Assembly: GCF_933775445.1 (NCBI RefSeq)
Contig: NC_065877.1
Location: 2,852,001-2,916,000, forward strand
Length of the DNA: 64,000 bases
Direction: 5' to 3'
Source of the DNA: Argentina anserina
Taxonomy: Eukaryota; Streptophyta; Magnoliopsida; Rosales; Rosaceae
Position numbers and translations under genes: made by a program. Position 1 is the stretch's first letter. Every line of letters starts with the position of its first letter. Of this stretch, positions 31,341-43,997 are shown piece after piece. The notes below the pieces were generated by a model, which saw only the letters and a program-made list of their open reading frames with translations, ran no database searches and was not told the DNA's origin.

Positions 31341-34090
31341 CCTAACAATGCTCTATAGAATATGACATTAATAACCTCGCTCAAATAACTTCAATTAAAC
31401 AGAAACAATAATCCATACAGTAAAGATAGATTTATAATACGATACAATATCTTCACAAGCATCCACATTTAATCGTCTATAGTGCTACATCAAGTTCCAA
31501 GTTCCATTACAAACTATTACATGCTGCCCGGTTCACAAAAACAACTGGAAAAGGCACCTCCGCAGATCCCAAAGTTAACAGTAGCTCATATAGATGTCAC
31601 CTGGAAGTCACAATTGATAATCAGAACCTCATATGAAACACTAGTAAGCAGATACCTTAGTCAAATCGAAAATTAGAAGTCCATGCATAATATAAAATTA
31701 TACTGCTTAGAGGTTAAGAAAAACAATTAACATAACTAAAATCAAGAGGAGAAATACTACCAAACTATTGGGATGAGCTTCCGGATCTCAAGGCGATCTC
31801 TGAACAGCTCCATAATAAGCCTGCAAGGTACACCGCCTCAACTTCAGCTGTGAAGACTTATCCAGGAGCTGATATTATCACTGAATTGCAGATTTGGTTC
31901 TCTTTGCTCTTCTTTTAGTGAAAGAATAGATGAAATAACAAGTACAAGAACTTACAGAACGAACTGGCGATCTAGATCTTGACCGAGATCTGCAGAAATG
32001 AGGAAGTTCAAGTCGATCACAATAACAGTACACCCTTGACCCAAAGTCCTGACATGACTAACCATAATTAGAGGGGAATGAAACAGTAAGAATCATAGAC
32101 CTTTGGCCCCAAGTCCATAAACCCAGGATCTCATGATCTTTCCCGCAGTCTTATACAGGCGAACCAATGAAAACAGTTAGAAAATAAAAATTTATAGCAA
32201 ACCATACAATCATAAACCAAAGGAGATAATCCACCCAGAGTCCCAATTTCAACAGGATTGTTAGAATTGAAACTCAAGAAATTATGTCCCTTTTCCCCGG
32301 AGGTGCTAATCAACAAATTGGTGTTACCTGAACCAAAAGAGTTGCAGGCATCAACACCACTTCCTGTCAAGTACCTAAGATCCAGTCCTGGACTCCTGGG
32401 ACACCTCCACAGGAGCCAATCTAGCCAGAAAGAAGGCACCTTCACCAACAGAGTAAGATAACTTCGCAAACCATGAAGATTATCACCTTAAACCACTACA
32501 AAAATAAGGAAAAAGGAAGTTGGTGAATTTCAAAGAGATTTTTTAAGTAGGCACTATCAAAGGCTGGAGAGAAGACACGAACGAGAAGGGCAAAAGATTT
32601 GGCACAATCTTTTTAAAAAAAAAAATTGGCATAACCATCTTACATTCTTTGTCAAAAACAGTCAAAAATTATGTTAAAAGGGTCGAAAAGATGACCAAGA
32701 AGTTTTTCTTTCATTGAAAGCAAAATCCGAAAAAAGAAGAAGGGAGATGTAGCATAGTGAGAGCAAATGAAAGAGTAGTTTAAAAAATTTGAATTCTTAG
32801 AAATAACTAAGCAACTAGACAATACGGACATACGGTAACATCGCTGACCCAAATACAGTAAAATTATCACTGAAGGTCAGCTGTGACGAATTTAAGTTGT
32901 AGGGGACCCTACATCGATAGCAGCCGTAACACAGTTCATGTTTAATGGACTAATGGTAATTAGGAAGTACTGCACATCTAGATACCTGACTTCAGTTTTC
33001 CCAGACACACAAAGAAGTTGGCTAGAAAATAGGAAGCGGTGCAGAATTGGGAAGGCATTTGCTAACAGAACAAGGACAAGAGAAAATAAATAATAAGAAA
33101 ACTTAAGAAAAAACTAAATTAACATCTTAAGAGCATGAACAGTCCAATCAGTTTCTTGGACCCTCATGCACCCAGAAACATCGAAGACAGTTCAATGTAG
33201 CTTCAACTGTTCACAAACATCTGGCTCTCATTAGTATGATTTACCTTTCTGTTTCACATTCATAACCAGAGTACTGCTCTATCCTCAAAAGAATGCCAAA
33301 GAACAGAAAAACAAAAAGCCTGGATCACCACATTTACATTACAGCAACATTACAAGTGCAAAAAGCTACACAAATAGACAGAGACAATCAATATCACTAA
33401 TAGGGAGAACCAGTTCTGACGATGAGCTGCTAGAGGTCAGAGGACGACTAAATCGAATGCGATGGTAGCAAACATCCAGGTCACTACCAACCAAAGAAGC
33501 TAAATATACAAGTTTAAAAAAAAAAGTAATGCTGAAAAATATATAGTCAATTAAATGGCTGACAAAAAAGGTAAAGAAGCAGAAATTAAGAATTTGAATG
33601 CAAAAATGATTGACCCAGAAAAGGGAAAAGTGCAAAAGAATGTAAGTGTATGTAAAAAAAGAAATTAAAATACCTGAATCGCTACATCTTGTAACTAACA
33701 AATAGTCAAATACAAAAGTACAAAGTTTGGTAGCATGTGAGATACCTTAGAGGGGAACCTGATGCAGTGGCGCAAGTATTCCACATCCGGCGACATGCTG
33801 CAACAGCAGAAATATTTGGCAGTGAGGCGGTGGAGCTCGATGTCGTCGCCGAGGCCGCCGCACCTGCAGAACAAGTCGACGAGGCCTTGATCAAGAAGGA
33901 CGAGAAGTTATGTGCCTCTATCTGGTGTTTTTTTTTTTGGGAGACATAGTAATAGCCATCGTGTAATTTAGGCCAAATTTTTGGGCAAAGCATTAAGCGT
34001 TTTCTGAAATTGACCTTTCTATGATTTTCAATCTCATGGTGACTTTTTTCTAATTACTTATGTTCAAATGGACCCAGATCTATGTGATAA
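31341..34090. other. Region with possible remains of a minus-strand gene
   Basis: No complete gene could be assembled. On the minus strand a 34-nt stretch at 31956-31989 is flanked by cag and gtaagt and encodes S-R-S-R-S-R-S-P-V-R-S, as in RS domains of splicing factors. A second candidate exon ends at 31826 (ccttgcag/gcttatt). 32340-32470 and the GC-rich 33740-33910 look exon-like in composition (SMSPDVEYLRHCIRFPSK in the minus strand) but I do not recognise them. They may belong to one decayed or poorly visible gene. Confidence 0.3.
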
Positions 34091-34333
34091 GAATGAAGGT
34101 TCACAGCATGTAACATAAATGAACAAGTTTCTTTTTGGGAGTATAGATACATTACTTCATTGTTCTATGAGGCGTTGCACTAAACACATACTCGGATAAG
34201 ACCCGATCTTTGCACTTTGTGACCCTATCCGAGTATGTGCTTAGTGCAACGCCTCATAGAACAATGAAGTAATGCATCTATACTCCCAAAAAGAAACTTG
34301 TTCATTTATGTTACCTGATGTGAACCTTCATTC
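34091..34333. repeat. Long near-perfect hairpin (foldback element or MIR-like)
   Basis: Arms of 108 bp (34091-34198 and 34226-34333) are about 96% complementary: I count four mismatches. The loop is about 27 nt. The arm begins gaatgaaggttcaca and ends catactcggata. No ORF. The high identity means it arose or moved recently, or is held by selection on the RNA hairpin. It is not obviously one of the known MITE families by its ends. Confidence 0.85.
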
Positions 34334-36113
34334 ATTTCACCTTTCATAGATTTGGGAAATGCGGTTTTGGTTTGAGAAGTGCAGGGCACGTGCAATAAGT
34401 AATAAAAAAACAAAGGGAAATAAGAGGGTCTGCCTCATAACCCCTCATTATCCAAAATGACCACCACAATCACCGGCTGCCATCTAACCCAAAAGAAAAG
34501 GAGGAAGAAGAAGCCACTCACCCACCCACCTCACTTGACTCTATCCTTCCCAAATCTCTACTGCGGAGGCTGCGGAGCTTCAAATCTACCAGCACCCAAA
34601 GATTGTTTACTCACCCAAAGATGACTCAAGAAGCCGAAAGCAAACATTGAGCGAGCCGAAAAATCCAGAACAACCAAATAGAGAGGGCAAAAGAAAAGGC
34701 TACAAACTATTCTAGATCACCAATACTGGAAATTTGGTGAAGGCAAAGAACAATGTAGAGGATCAATCCAGGGTTTTGTGGGCCCCATTCGACGTCGTAG
34801 TAGTGATGGCGAGTCCGTGGTCAATAACGCCAAGCTTCGGTAAGGCTTGTCGATAACACCGGGGTCAAGTGTTGTAGAGTTCGGTGAGCGACGTGTCGTG
34901 TCTATTTGCGTGTTCGTGTAGGATCGCATGTGTCCATTTTTTATCCAAATAGGATACATGTGTCTAGACGTGGCGAATCCGAACGTGTCAGTGTCAGACA
35001 CGCGATACATAGGCACTTTGTCGCGTCTGTGCTTCTTATGTTCCTAGTATTCTATATTTATATGGATTGTTTTGTGAGGAAGTACCGCTCGAGGTTTTGT
35101 TTTCTAGCTTTATGTTCTATTCGTGATGTAGGATTGTTTGATGTTTAATCGTATTATAGGTCATATTCATTCGTTCTTGATTAGTGAATGTTGAGACAAA
35201 TCTTCTATTAATAAAATTAGAAGGGAAGTTCTATAGTTAAATTTTTAAAATACCTAAAATACCTACAGTTTATTAATTTTTTTGAATTTTGTCTGGATAT
35301 AATGCTAATGGTACGATTGAATTTACAATTATAAAGGTAAAAAAGAGAGGATTTCTATAAAGGAAAAAAAATATCATGATCCTAGAATTCAGTTCAAATG
35401 AATAATAACTATCAACTATTGTGAAGATAACTCTCTAAACTAGCTACTATCAATTTTTCTTTTATCAATTTTTCTTTTGTAGAAATAGAAAAAAAATCAA
35501 ATGATAATAGAAGAATGTGTCATGAGCCTAGTATAATTCATACAACTTGTTTAGAGCCAAACCCATAAATGATGCATATACATGGTGGGTGCATGACTAT
35601 CATATCGGGAAATTACGTTCTTTATCAGAAGAGATAGTCATTCACTTTCTTCCTTAATTATAGTTACCGTGAGTTGAACTAAATGGTAACCCATGAAATA
35701 TTGTTGTACCTCAAACATCAACATGCAATGTTGATTATGTTTTTGGGTTCAGACTAATGTATGTTTCAGCGGCATAATATGCATCAATTTTCCATAAGTT
35801 CTGTGTAATAGCTTTTTGATATGATTTTTTCAAGGTTTTTATCGAAATATTTTGGTCAAAATTTTAGTTCTTTACTAAATTGCTCCGAAGACATTGCGCT
35901 GTTTTTCAGGCCAAGCTTAAACCTTAAATTTACAAGCCAATGGGTTGATCCTGGTCCAATCAAAATGAAGACGAATTTACTAACCTAGTACATTAACACG
36001 ACCAGCCGTCGTAGAATTGAAACGTATATAAAAATGTCGTACACGTTGCAATATGTAGTACCGCCCACGGATTTGCAGCTTCACAATTTCGGTTTTTCTT
36101 TCTTCTGCGTTTA
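34334..36113. other. Intergenic DNA, no gene seen
   Basis: GC-richer stretch at about 34440-35050 with short ORFs on both strands that match nothing known. Phrases such as cgtgtcagtgtcagacacgcg suggest subterminal DNA of a DNA transposon. From 35200 to 36100 AT-rich. Confidence 0.35.
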
Positions 36114-36125
36114 ACTATATATAAG
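36114..36125 (+). promoter_or_regulatory. TATA box of the HIG1-domain gene
   Basis: ctatatataag, about 75 bp before the start codon. A CT-rich initiator/leader tract (36143-36163) follows, a common arrangement in plant core promoters. Confidence 0.55.
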
Positions 36126-36199
36126 ACTCGAAACCCTCCATCTACTCTCTCTCTCTCTCTCAAATTTTGTCTTCCTCTTCAGAACCATTCTCTCTGCAA

Positions 36200-37775
36200 A
36201 TGTCGTCGGAACCTAAGACCAAGATTGCATCCCTAAGGGAATGGGTGGTCGAGCATAAGCTCCGAACTGTTGGTAATTCTCTTCTTATTTCTCCTTGTTT
36301 GATTTGGCCTCGAAAGTTCTTCTCTTTCGTTTTGAGATCATGCAAGATATTAATTTGAGTGATTTAGATCATTGCTTTTGATGATTGTTTTATAATTGGC
36401 TTCGTTTATGAAATGCGAATCTTCGTTTGGAAAAAGATTGAATCTTGATGATTCTCTTTGGCAGGATATTGCTCTTGTTGCTTGTCTTTGTGTTTGTTGT
36501 TTGATATTGAAAAAAAGGTGGTTGTATCTGGGCTTGAATACCTGTGTTTTATAAGTATCTTTGTTCATGTATAATGAAGAGGTGGTGTCGTCACTGTTGT
36601 GTTTCTGGTTTTGACATTAATTTTATTTTGCATAACCGGAAAAGGGGCTCTGTGGATTACTGGAATAGCCGGTTCAATAGCTTACAACTGGTCAAGTCCC
36701 AAGAAATTTCAAGTGAAGGTGATTCATGCCAGGTAAATTTTTGTGTTTATGATTTTGGTCGGTTTGGCATTGCCAATGGCATTATGCTGTGGTGAATCCC
36801 ACAGCAGCCAGGTCTACCTTTTCACTAAATCTTGTTTTGATAGATTAGCTTTCAACCAAATTGAGCCTCTATTATTGGACCTTGATCATTTCAATTCAAA
36901 TCATTTTTTTGGTTTAATAAGAGTTTTGGTTACAGATTTTAAAGGACTTTATTTTAGATTGGAACCAGGGGTTACTCATGCTGCAAACTGGTGCCTTGTT
37001 AGGTTCTCTTTCCCTGCCAGTGTTTAAAAATTCTAGTAGAACTCTTACCCGGAGCAGCATAGGTGTCCCTGGTACGAAAAATCTTTGATCAAGATTGTCA
37101 TTGTAAAGAAAAGGTTATGGAGCTTTGTAGTTGTTTAAATTTGAATAGATTCTGATTCATGTGTATAATTGTGTCTGAATTGATAAAGAAAATTTTGTCA
37201 TGTTCTTTTGTTAGCATCCCTGTAATCTGTACGCACTTAGTTTAGATGATTTACATCACCGTTTTTCAACTACTACATTAGTCGGCAGTCTGTACTTCTG
37301 ACTGATGCCATCTAGTATGTTCATATGAGAAAATGTCCTTGAATATGATGCATGCTTTCTGAAAACAGCCACTCAGATATGCAATATGACCCTTCTGTAG
37401 TCTCTTTAATCCTTTAGCTTAGTTCATCATTTGGAAGATAGAATGATGAAGGTATTAATATACTAAGCATTATGCTTGAAGGGCCTTGTGACATCGTGAG
37501 AGTAGGAGTATGGAGTACAAAGAATTGAGTGCAACTTTTTCATAGGCCTTAATTCTGTATATCAGCTTTCTTTGATGGCTTTCACTTTAACTGGTGGTGC
37601 TTTTTTTCTGATGATGTCTCCACACTTGTGTAATTTCAGGTTGAATGCGCAGGCTATCACACTGGCTGCATTATTTGGTAGTGCTGTAGTTGAATACTAT
37701 GACCATCAAACTGGTAAAAAGGCTGACAAGTATGCCAAGTACATGCACATTGAAAACTTCCAAAGCAAGGATTAA
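36200..37775 (+). CDS. HIG1-domain (hypoxia-responsive) mitochondrial protein
   Basis: Three exons: 36200-36272, 36645-36732 and 37640-37775, giving 98 aa. The protein starts MSSEPKTKIASLREWVVEHK, has a first hydrophobic segment (LWITGIAGSIAYNW), a basic turn (SSPKKFQVKVIHARLNAQ), a second membrane segment (AITLAALFGSAVVEYY) and a charged tail. Two helices and an I-x3-R-x3-Q signature (IHARLNAQ) define HIG1 proteins of the mitochondrial inner membrane, whose yeast relatives Rcf1/Rcf2 act in cytochrome-oxidase and supercomplex assembly. Plant members are often called hypoxia-responsive; no hypoxia element was identified here. The acceptor of intron 1 (accggaaaag/ggg) lacks a pyrimidine tract. 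Junction phases are consistent. Confidence 0.9.
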
Positions 37776-38866
37776 GTAACGTCCCATGTAACATACCATG
37801 GCTACTACTATTTTGAACAACCAAATGCTCTCCTTGGTTGTGCTGGCTTAGTATGGTGTAACTTTGATAATTAATTGTGCATTGAGGTATTCAGTTCATT
37901 GATTACTTGAATACTATCAATTTTGATACAGAATAAATCATATCTCTGCTGTAATTGAAGTTGCTTAACAGTTTTATTTTTTAGATTTACCGGTTGGGTC
38001 ATTTATGTGCTCAGTACTGAGTCATATCGGTATTTATCCCACTCTTGCTTTAATGTATTGCAAAGTAGAGGCATATGCAAACTGTTAAAACTGTTCACAT
38101 GGCAAGTATCGTGAATAGAAATGTGCTTTATGTCATAAATATCTAAAATTAGCAGTGAAAATGCAACTGCCATTGTCAAAAGAAGAGAATCAAAAGATGC
38201 AACGAGGCAGTGGAGAGCTCAATTTATGCCTATGCTTTACTTCTCTTACCAGTATAAAAGAAGGAAATTTAGGGAGTACTTCACCAACTGAATAACCAAT
38301 AATGAAGTTGAGTTGGCACTTTCCTCCGAAGTTTGCTAGTGCTGCAAAGTTGATTAGGCAAAGCAGTTTGTTGCTGAGATGCAGGTTAGAAGGTGAATGT
38401 TCTTGTGAAGATGTAGGTTAGAAGGGGAATACTTTGTCATGTGGAGGCCAGTTAATTCTTGTTCGCTTTAACACAATTGGTTTATCTAACCACATACACA
38501 TGTTACTAATAATCTGCCATGAGTTTTTGGAAGTATGAGAGCTTGGAAAATCATGGCTGAAGCCTGAAGGTAATTCTCTTTTTTGAAAGGGCTGAAGGTG
38601 TTAGAGACTTGCAGGGACGCAGATGTGAATCAAGGAAAGATAAAATCATGTTCATATTCTTTGCATGGGAGTATTGCTGATTTGCTTAACAAGTTCTAGC
38701 CATGACATCAACATGTTCAATTTCTAAACTAAACATGACCTCTGAAATTTGGTGCAGTATCTGATAACTTTTTAATCTATTACAACTCCAATTTGTCAAA
38801 TGAAGTAAATCATTCACTATTGGTGAAACTCTTGAAGAATTCATCTTTCTTAAAACCAATAATTAC
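37776..38866. other. Intergenic DNA between HIG1 gene and F-box gene
   Basis: The first few hundred bases are the probable 3' UTR of the HIG1 gene. No other coding potential; no repeat recognised. Confidence 0.5.
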
Positions 38867-40225
38867 TTACATTTCTAACTTTTCATTGCTGTGAAAAGTA
38901 GAAATATCGACTTCTCCTCTGTAACAGGATTGAAACTTACCACTGCCATAGAAAGCAGAAATATATATTTCGTCAGGTACATTGCCTCCGTTGATGGAAA
39001 CAATACTATTGCCATAAATAAGTGCTTGATTATAGAAGATATATCCCATGAATTGAATAGGAAGATACTTCAGTTTTTTTGTGCCAGTGTTATATAAGAC
39101 GATCTGTCCTTCATTATTTTCCATGAAAAGGTGTTCACCGTTGCAAAATAGCAATGGATATCCAACACATTCCACTGGTCCTATACTTAAATGTTTTGTC
39201 CATGAACCCATGCCATCACCTAGATCATCCATCATCACCCACATATCGTAAGATTGAGCAACTCTACTTTCTTCTTGATTGCTCAATAGAGCAATGAACT
39301 CTTTCCAAATTGCAAGTGTCATTACTCTACATCCATCTGATAAATCCGGATACGATATCTCATTAAATTGTTCATGACTCATATCAAATGAAAGAACGAA
39401 TCCATCATGTGGAAGATGTTGTTGGTAACCAGATACGAGCCAGTAACATTGTCCGTTGAAGTATACAGACGCATGAGAAGACTGCCTCTGCGTAACATAA
39501 GTAGTCATTTCACTATATATGGTCTTCATCTTGATATCTCTCCAAGAATTCGAATGCATATCGTATACTTCTGCTTTGAACCAATAACATACTTCATCAA
39601 ATATTACGAATCTAACAACTTTGTAATCTTTACCTTTAGGATCATAGCCAAATCCCAAATATTCTGTATAACAATTTAGCTCATAGAATAGCAACTCATC
39701 CTCATCGTTGGGAAGGAGAAGAAGAGACTTGGGAAGAAGCTTGAATTCCTTCATAGCTGGGTTCCATAAAATAGCGTTACCAATGAAAAGTTTTAAACAG
39801 AGGATTCCATCACAATGACCTGCAACAATTAGATCCGAAGAATGTTTTAGCTTTAGGGGAGCCGGAAGCGGAACCTTAAGATCCTCAACCACAGTTGATA
39901 GAAGGTAATCATCATCACTCACATTGCAGAGATTAAGTGAAGATAACTGAGTTTCGACATTGTCGTCACCATTCAGACATTCCTCCCTCTCAGGTTCTAT
40001 GATTTTATTGTCCTTGTCCTTAAGGACTGGGCGCTTGAAAAGGACTGACATAGAGGATGCTCCCATATAATTAGAAAGGTGTTTAGCTACAAAACTAGGG
40101 CTTTTGATTTTATTACACCATAAACTGCATACACACTTAAATCGCATCAAAGATTTGGGAGGCAGTCTGGATAGAAGTTGCTCCACGAAGTCTTCTGTCA
40201 AATACAATTTGCTTAACCTTCCCAT
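38867..40225 (-). CDS. F-box/FBA protein, intact
   Basis: Single exon, 452 aa from ATG at 40225 (MGRLSKLYLTEDFVEQLLSR). F-box at about residues 8-48 with LPPKSLMRFKCVCSLW. FBA landmarks: AGHCDGILCLKLFIG (about 135), LWNPAMKEFKLLPKSLLLLP, LGFGYDPKGKDYKVVRFVIF, KAEVYDMHSNSWRDIKM, DMWVMMDDLGDGMGSWTKHL and IGPVECVGYPLLFCNGEHLF. The tail runs about 30 residues beyond relatives, through VSINGGNVPDE. Presumed SCF substrate receptor. It is the closest relative in this window of the gene at 1-421, on the same strand about 40 kb away. Confidence 0.88.
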   Translation of the reverse strand: MGRLSKLYLTEDFVEQLLSRLPPKSLMRFKCVCSLWCNKIKSPSFVAKHLSNYMGASSMSVLFKRPVLKDKDNKIIEPEREECLNGDDNVETQLSSLNLCNVSDDDYLLSTVVEDLKVPLPAPLKLKHSSDLIVAGHCDGILCLKLFIGNAILWNPAMKEFKLLPKSLLLLPNDEDELLFYELNCYTEYLGFGYDPKGKDYKVVRFVIFDEVCYWFKAEVYDMHSNSWRDIKMKTIYSEMTTYVTQRQSSHASVYFNGQCYWLVSGYQQHLPHDGFVLSFDMSHEQFNEISYPDLSDGCRVMTLAIWKEFIALLSNQEESRVAQSYDMWVMMDDLGDGMGSWTKHLSIGPVECVGYPLLFCNGEHLFMENNEGQIVLYNTGTKKLKYLPIQFMGYIFYNQALIYGNSIVSINGGNVPDEIYISAFYGSGKFQSCYRGEVDISTFHSNEKLEM

Positions 40226-41753
40226 ATCTCTCCAAGGGAGATAGAGTATATGGTTTACCTTGGAATTTTGATCGTGGAGGCCAAGAGAAATAGCGACTTT
40301 CTAACGTTAGTATCTATGTTTATTGTTTTCCTTTTGACTATTGAAGACATCATGATCAAATGTTCCTTATTCTTACCGTTTTTAATTAAGAAAAAATAGA
40401 GGCCAACACGTAGTCGAATTTGGCTGGCCAGGCAGAAACTCTGCCATTTATTCTGACCAGCCATAAGTTACAAAGCCATTAGGCGTTTGTCCATTTTATT
40501 ATGCACTTTTGTAATTAGTAACAATAGAATAGCGACACGTATAAATTTAATTGGTTGCGTTTTGGATGCGTAAATCACTCGATCCATGCGTGGTATGGAA
40601 GACAAGAACACCCCACCGGAGTATGAGCTCTGCCTTTGAGCTGGCGATGACCCGGATCCCCAATAGTGGCAACGATTACCTAAGAATGAGGAAGTACTAC
40701 GCCTAACGTATGACCGGGAGTTGTTTTACGAGCTCGGAACTCACTCATTCGGCCAACCATGACTGGGAAACTGGTTACGTTCGGACCTAACGTCGCTGGA
40801 AATGATCAAGCCTCACAAGGCGAGTGCATCGGCGTACAAAGACGGTTTAATGCGATCGTCTTTCCAACAAACATTAATTTAATTAAAAATATATATGTTA
40901 ATCTTAAACAACATTAAACACATTTTCTAAATGATTTTTTTTTTCACTATAATAAAGGATGTACTTCTCTAAGTATCAAAGCAGCCCAACCAAAGGTCAA
41001 CAAAAAACCCATACATTGAAACCCAAGGGTCCAAATAACATAAAAAAGGGATTCAACACGTGAGTTTAGAAAATAACGCCATTTTGTGGAAAATAAAATC
41101 AGATTCGGTAATCTTCAACCTCTCGCTCCGCCCCCAAGTTTCGCATTCTGAAAAGAAAAACACCGCCCCGGCGCCTTGGCAGTCGCCTTTCCAGCAGCGA
41201 GGCGGCGATCGTCCCGGTGAGGCTTTTTCCCTCCCGCCCCACACCAAAGAGCACATCCGCGACGCCTCGGAGGCGTCTTTGAAAACATTGGAAATGATCG
41301 ATCAACTCGCTGAGCTGCACATGCTGGTGATTTGTGTTCCATTAGGTTTAGTTTTGAGGTTTTGACTATGACTATTTACTGCCACTGCCGGCCACCGTCT
41401 GTACGTAATGGTGGTTTTGGGTCTGGTTCTTTGGTTTCTGGGTGGCTTATAATCATTCCAATAATCATTGTATCAGTTTGAGACTTGAGTATTAATTTAG
41501 TTGTTGTGTCAAAAATGTAGGGCTGGTCAAATGAACATGTTACAGAAGTTTTGAAGACGTACGATTTCTTTACAGTAAGATAAAAATGCATGGCAAGTAT
41601 GTACGTAAAGAAGTGGCATTGCTATTTGTCTTCAAAAAAGAACAGAAAGTGTTTTCTGATTCATCGATCTTTCTGTCTTTCAAGGACAAGAGATTTCGTT
41701 AGAAATTACATCTTTGCTCTAATCAAACTTATTTCCAGTACTCTTAAGCGAAA
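40226..41753. other. Intergenic DNA with a GC-rich exon-like patch
   Basis: 40226-40470 is the leader/promoter of the F-box gene and resembles 422-800. 40560-40870 is GC-richer without clear coding content. 41060-41320 is GC-rich with ORFs in several frames; one plus frame reads SLRPQVSHSEKK, PAPWQSPFQQRGGDRPG and then ASLKTLEMIDQLAELHML before a possible donor (ctg/gtgatt at about 41327). I do not recognise it; it could be a first exon of an unknown gene or a gene fragment. Confidence 0.3.
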
Positions 41754-43010
41754 TTATACTAAGTTTACAAACAAACTGGTTATAGTTTCCATGCGACAAA
41801 TAATGAACTGGGAGATGCCTAAGTTTGTCGGTAACGAAGTTGTAGGAGACTGATATTCAGTTTTGGTAAGCAGAATAACATCGCTCTTCCAAAGCCCCAA
41901 TGTAAGTGGAACCCTGATCTCGGCCTTCAACGAGGACACAATGGATATTTGTTTTGTCCAAGAACGCTTGACACCAGTGGTAGCAAAGTCGTCCATCTCC
42001 CAAATTTCAAAAGGTTCATATCTCCACCGAGGTAAAAACCATATAGAACAATGGATTCCTTGCACACCGTGTGTATAAATTCATGAAGATCGAGGGAACT
42101 TATAGAAACAATCCGGGAGTTTTACACTATGAAATAATTTAAATTACATGAAATCAAGAGAGATTAAAACTAGAATTGGTGTATATACTTAATATCAACT
42201 ATCTATTACAAACTTATGGTGATGCTCTTATATAGAGATGATAGTACAACTATTCTACCAATATACAATTGAGAATTTATTGATGTATTGAAGACATTGA
42301 TAGTTTTGTCAATGATAAAGATTTATAAGCTTGTATGTCAAAGATTGTATGCTATTGTTGGTGTGACTTCTTTGTTTGTGTGTTATGTTGTTTCACATTA
42401 ACATGCTTATCTTTAACAAAATACTCGGTCACGCATCAAATCAAATAACCAGATACTTTAGGTCCTCCACATCTTTGTCATAATGAGACATGTATTCTTT
42501 TGGTTCGTCATAATGTCATATCCCTTCCAATAGAAAATACCTTTGAAGCATGTCTGACAATCCAAGCCAAATATGTTTCTAGTTTCTGTTTGTAAATTAT
42601 CAGCATTGAGATTTAATAACGAGATGCTCTTCATACTCGCCATCATATAGGTCTTTGAAGAATGACATCCTAACAAGCAAGTAATCTTCAGATTTTGGAT
42701 CAAACCCGATTCCGACATAGTATCCTATACCCTCTGGAATGCATGACTCGGGAATCATCTTGAATTGGTTGATTGCTGGATTGTATAGAGCAATTTTGTC
42801 ACATATATAGATAAACGAACTAGTCCGTCACAATGAGCTAAAATAGTAACTGATTCATCACGAACACTGCTAGGATTAACAGGAGGGAGCTCAATTAAGG
42901 GCCCCTTAACCTTTAACCCCATAGAAGGTGGAAAGTGGATGTCCTCCAAACTGAAACGAAGGTTATGATAATTAACATTCCCATAATCTTCTCTTCTTTT
43001 TCTTCTCATT
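41754..43010 (-). pseudogene. F-box/FBA pseudogene, F-box region missing
   Basis: The minus strand from 43010 reads FSLEDIHFPPSMGLKVKGPL, ILAHCDGLVRLSIYV, a frameshift, AINQFKMIPESC, GIGYYVGIGFDPK-like residues, a frameshift, and CLLGCHSSKTYMM. Then NIFGLDCQTCFKGIFYWKGY, an insertion of unrelated AT-rich DNA at about 42080-42450, and finally EPFEIWEMDDFATTGVKRSW followed by TKQISIVSSLKAEIRVPLTL down to 41754. Nothing of the F-box is recognisable above 43010. Its acidic EDIHFPPS block is shared with the gene at 27811. Not functional. Confidence 0.8.
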
Positions 43011-43997
43011 GTCTCTCATTCTCCGCAAATCTCATGCATCGATTTCACCAACTTCAGACGAATAAGGGATCTTGTATTGAAATTCATTTTTGCATTCTAA
43101 GAATATATTGTCTGATTTTTTGTGTCAACCTAGAGGAGGCCTGGAGATACTTAATTAGACAGGAGATTGTTGTACCAAATTTATTTGGAAAACCAATATT
43201 TCGCTGTATTGGTGGTCTTGATGGTCCCAGCCAATGTTCTTGTCTGACTGAATTTGATCTGAAGTTCTCAAACAAAGGGAACTGCCTGACGATAATCTTT
43301 TGTTCACAATTCATAGGGCATAAAAAATGAAATCTAATTGGAGCACCGATTGAAGAACAAAACGTTTGAATTTGCCAAATCCAAAAACATGATCAAGAGG
43401 CTAGGAATGTAAAACTGTCTCATGGTTTTAAAGGTTCATGTTACAAGTGCGACACTTCACGAGAGAGATGCATGAACAAAAGATTACAAACCCCACTTAT
43501 AATTAATTACGATGGCATAATCAGCCATACAAATTTGGAAGCTGGATCATTGTCAAAGCCAGCTCACTTATGTGCAGCACAAGTTCAAGAACTGCATGTT
43601 CAAATAATTGGTAAGGAATTCATTTCTTTACCAATAATTGTTCAAATATGTTTTTGGCAGAAATAATGATCCACTGATAACCTGAAGAATAGTTTGTTTT
43701 TGTCAAAGCAGAACAGGATCACCAGAGATAACATGGCCGGAGAATTCGCTCAAATCCTACATTTGCCATTAACACCATCTTATTCCATATCCTCAAGGTG
43801 AAGAAACTAGAGGAAACTTAAGTCCAGCACACCACGATGTGGCTATAGACAACATTTTCAGGGCACCACCACAGTAACTTGTAGCCTGTCAGGTCATTAA
43901 CAGACCCCGAGATATATCGTTTCTCAAGCATACATAATTTAGGATTTCAGTTATAGCAGTGGTAGTTTACTTCACCAACAAGAATAATGAGAACGGC
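43011..43997. other. Intergenic DNA, no gene seen
   Basis: AT-rich with short unassigned ORFs. The last few hundred bases are the probable 3' UTR of the minus-strand RING gene. Confidence 0.45.

Noticed and set aside
33366..33701. Phe-rich 111-codon minus-strand ORF
   Set aside because: AT-rich composition with no membrane-protein family resemblance; more likely intron or intergenic DNA.
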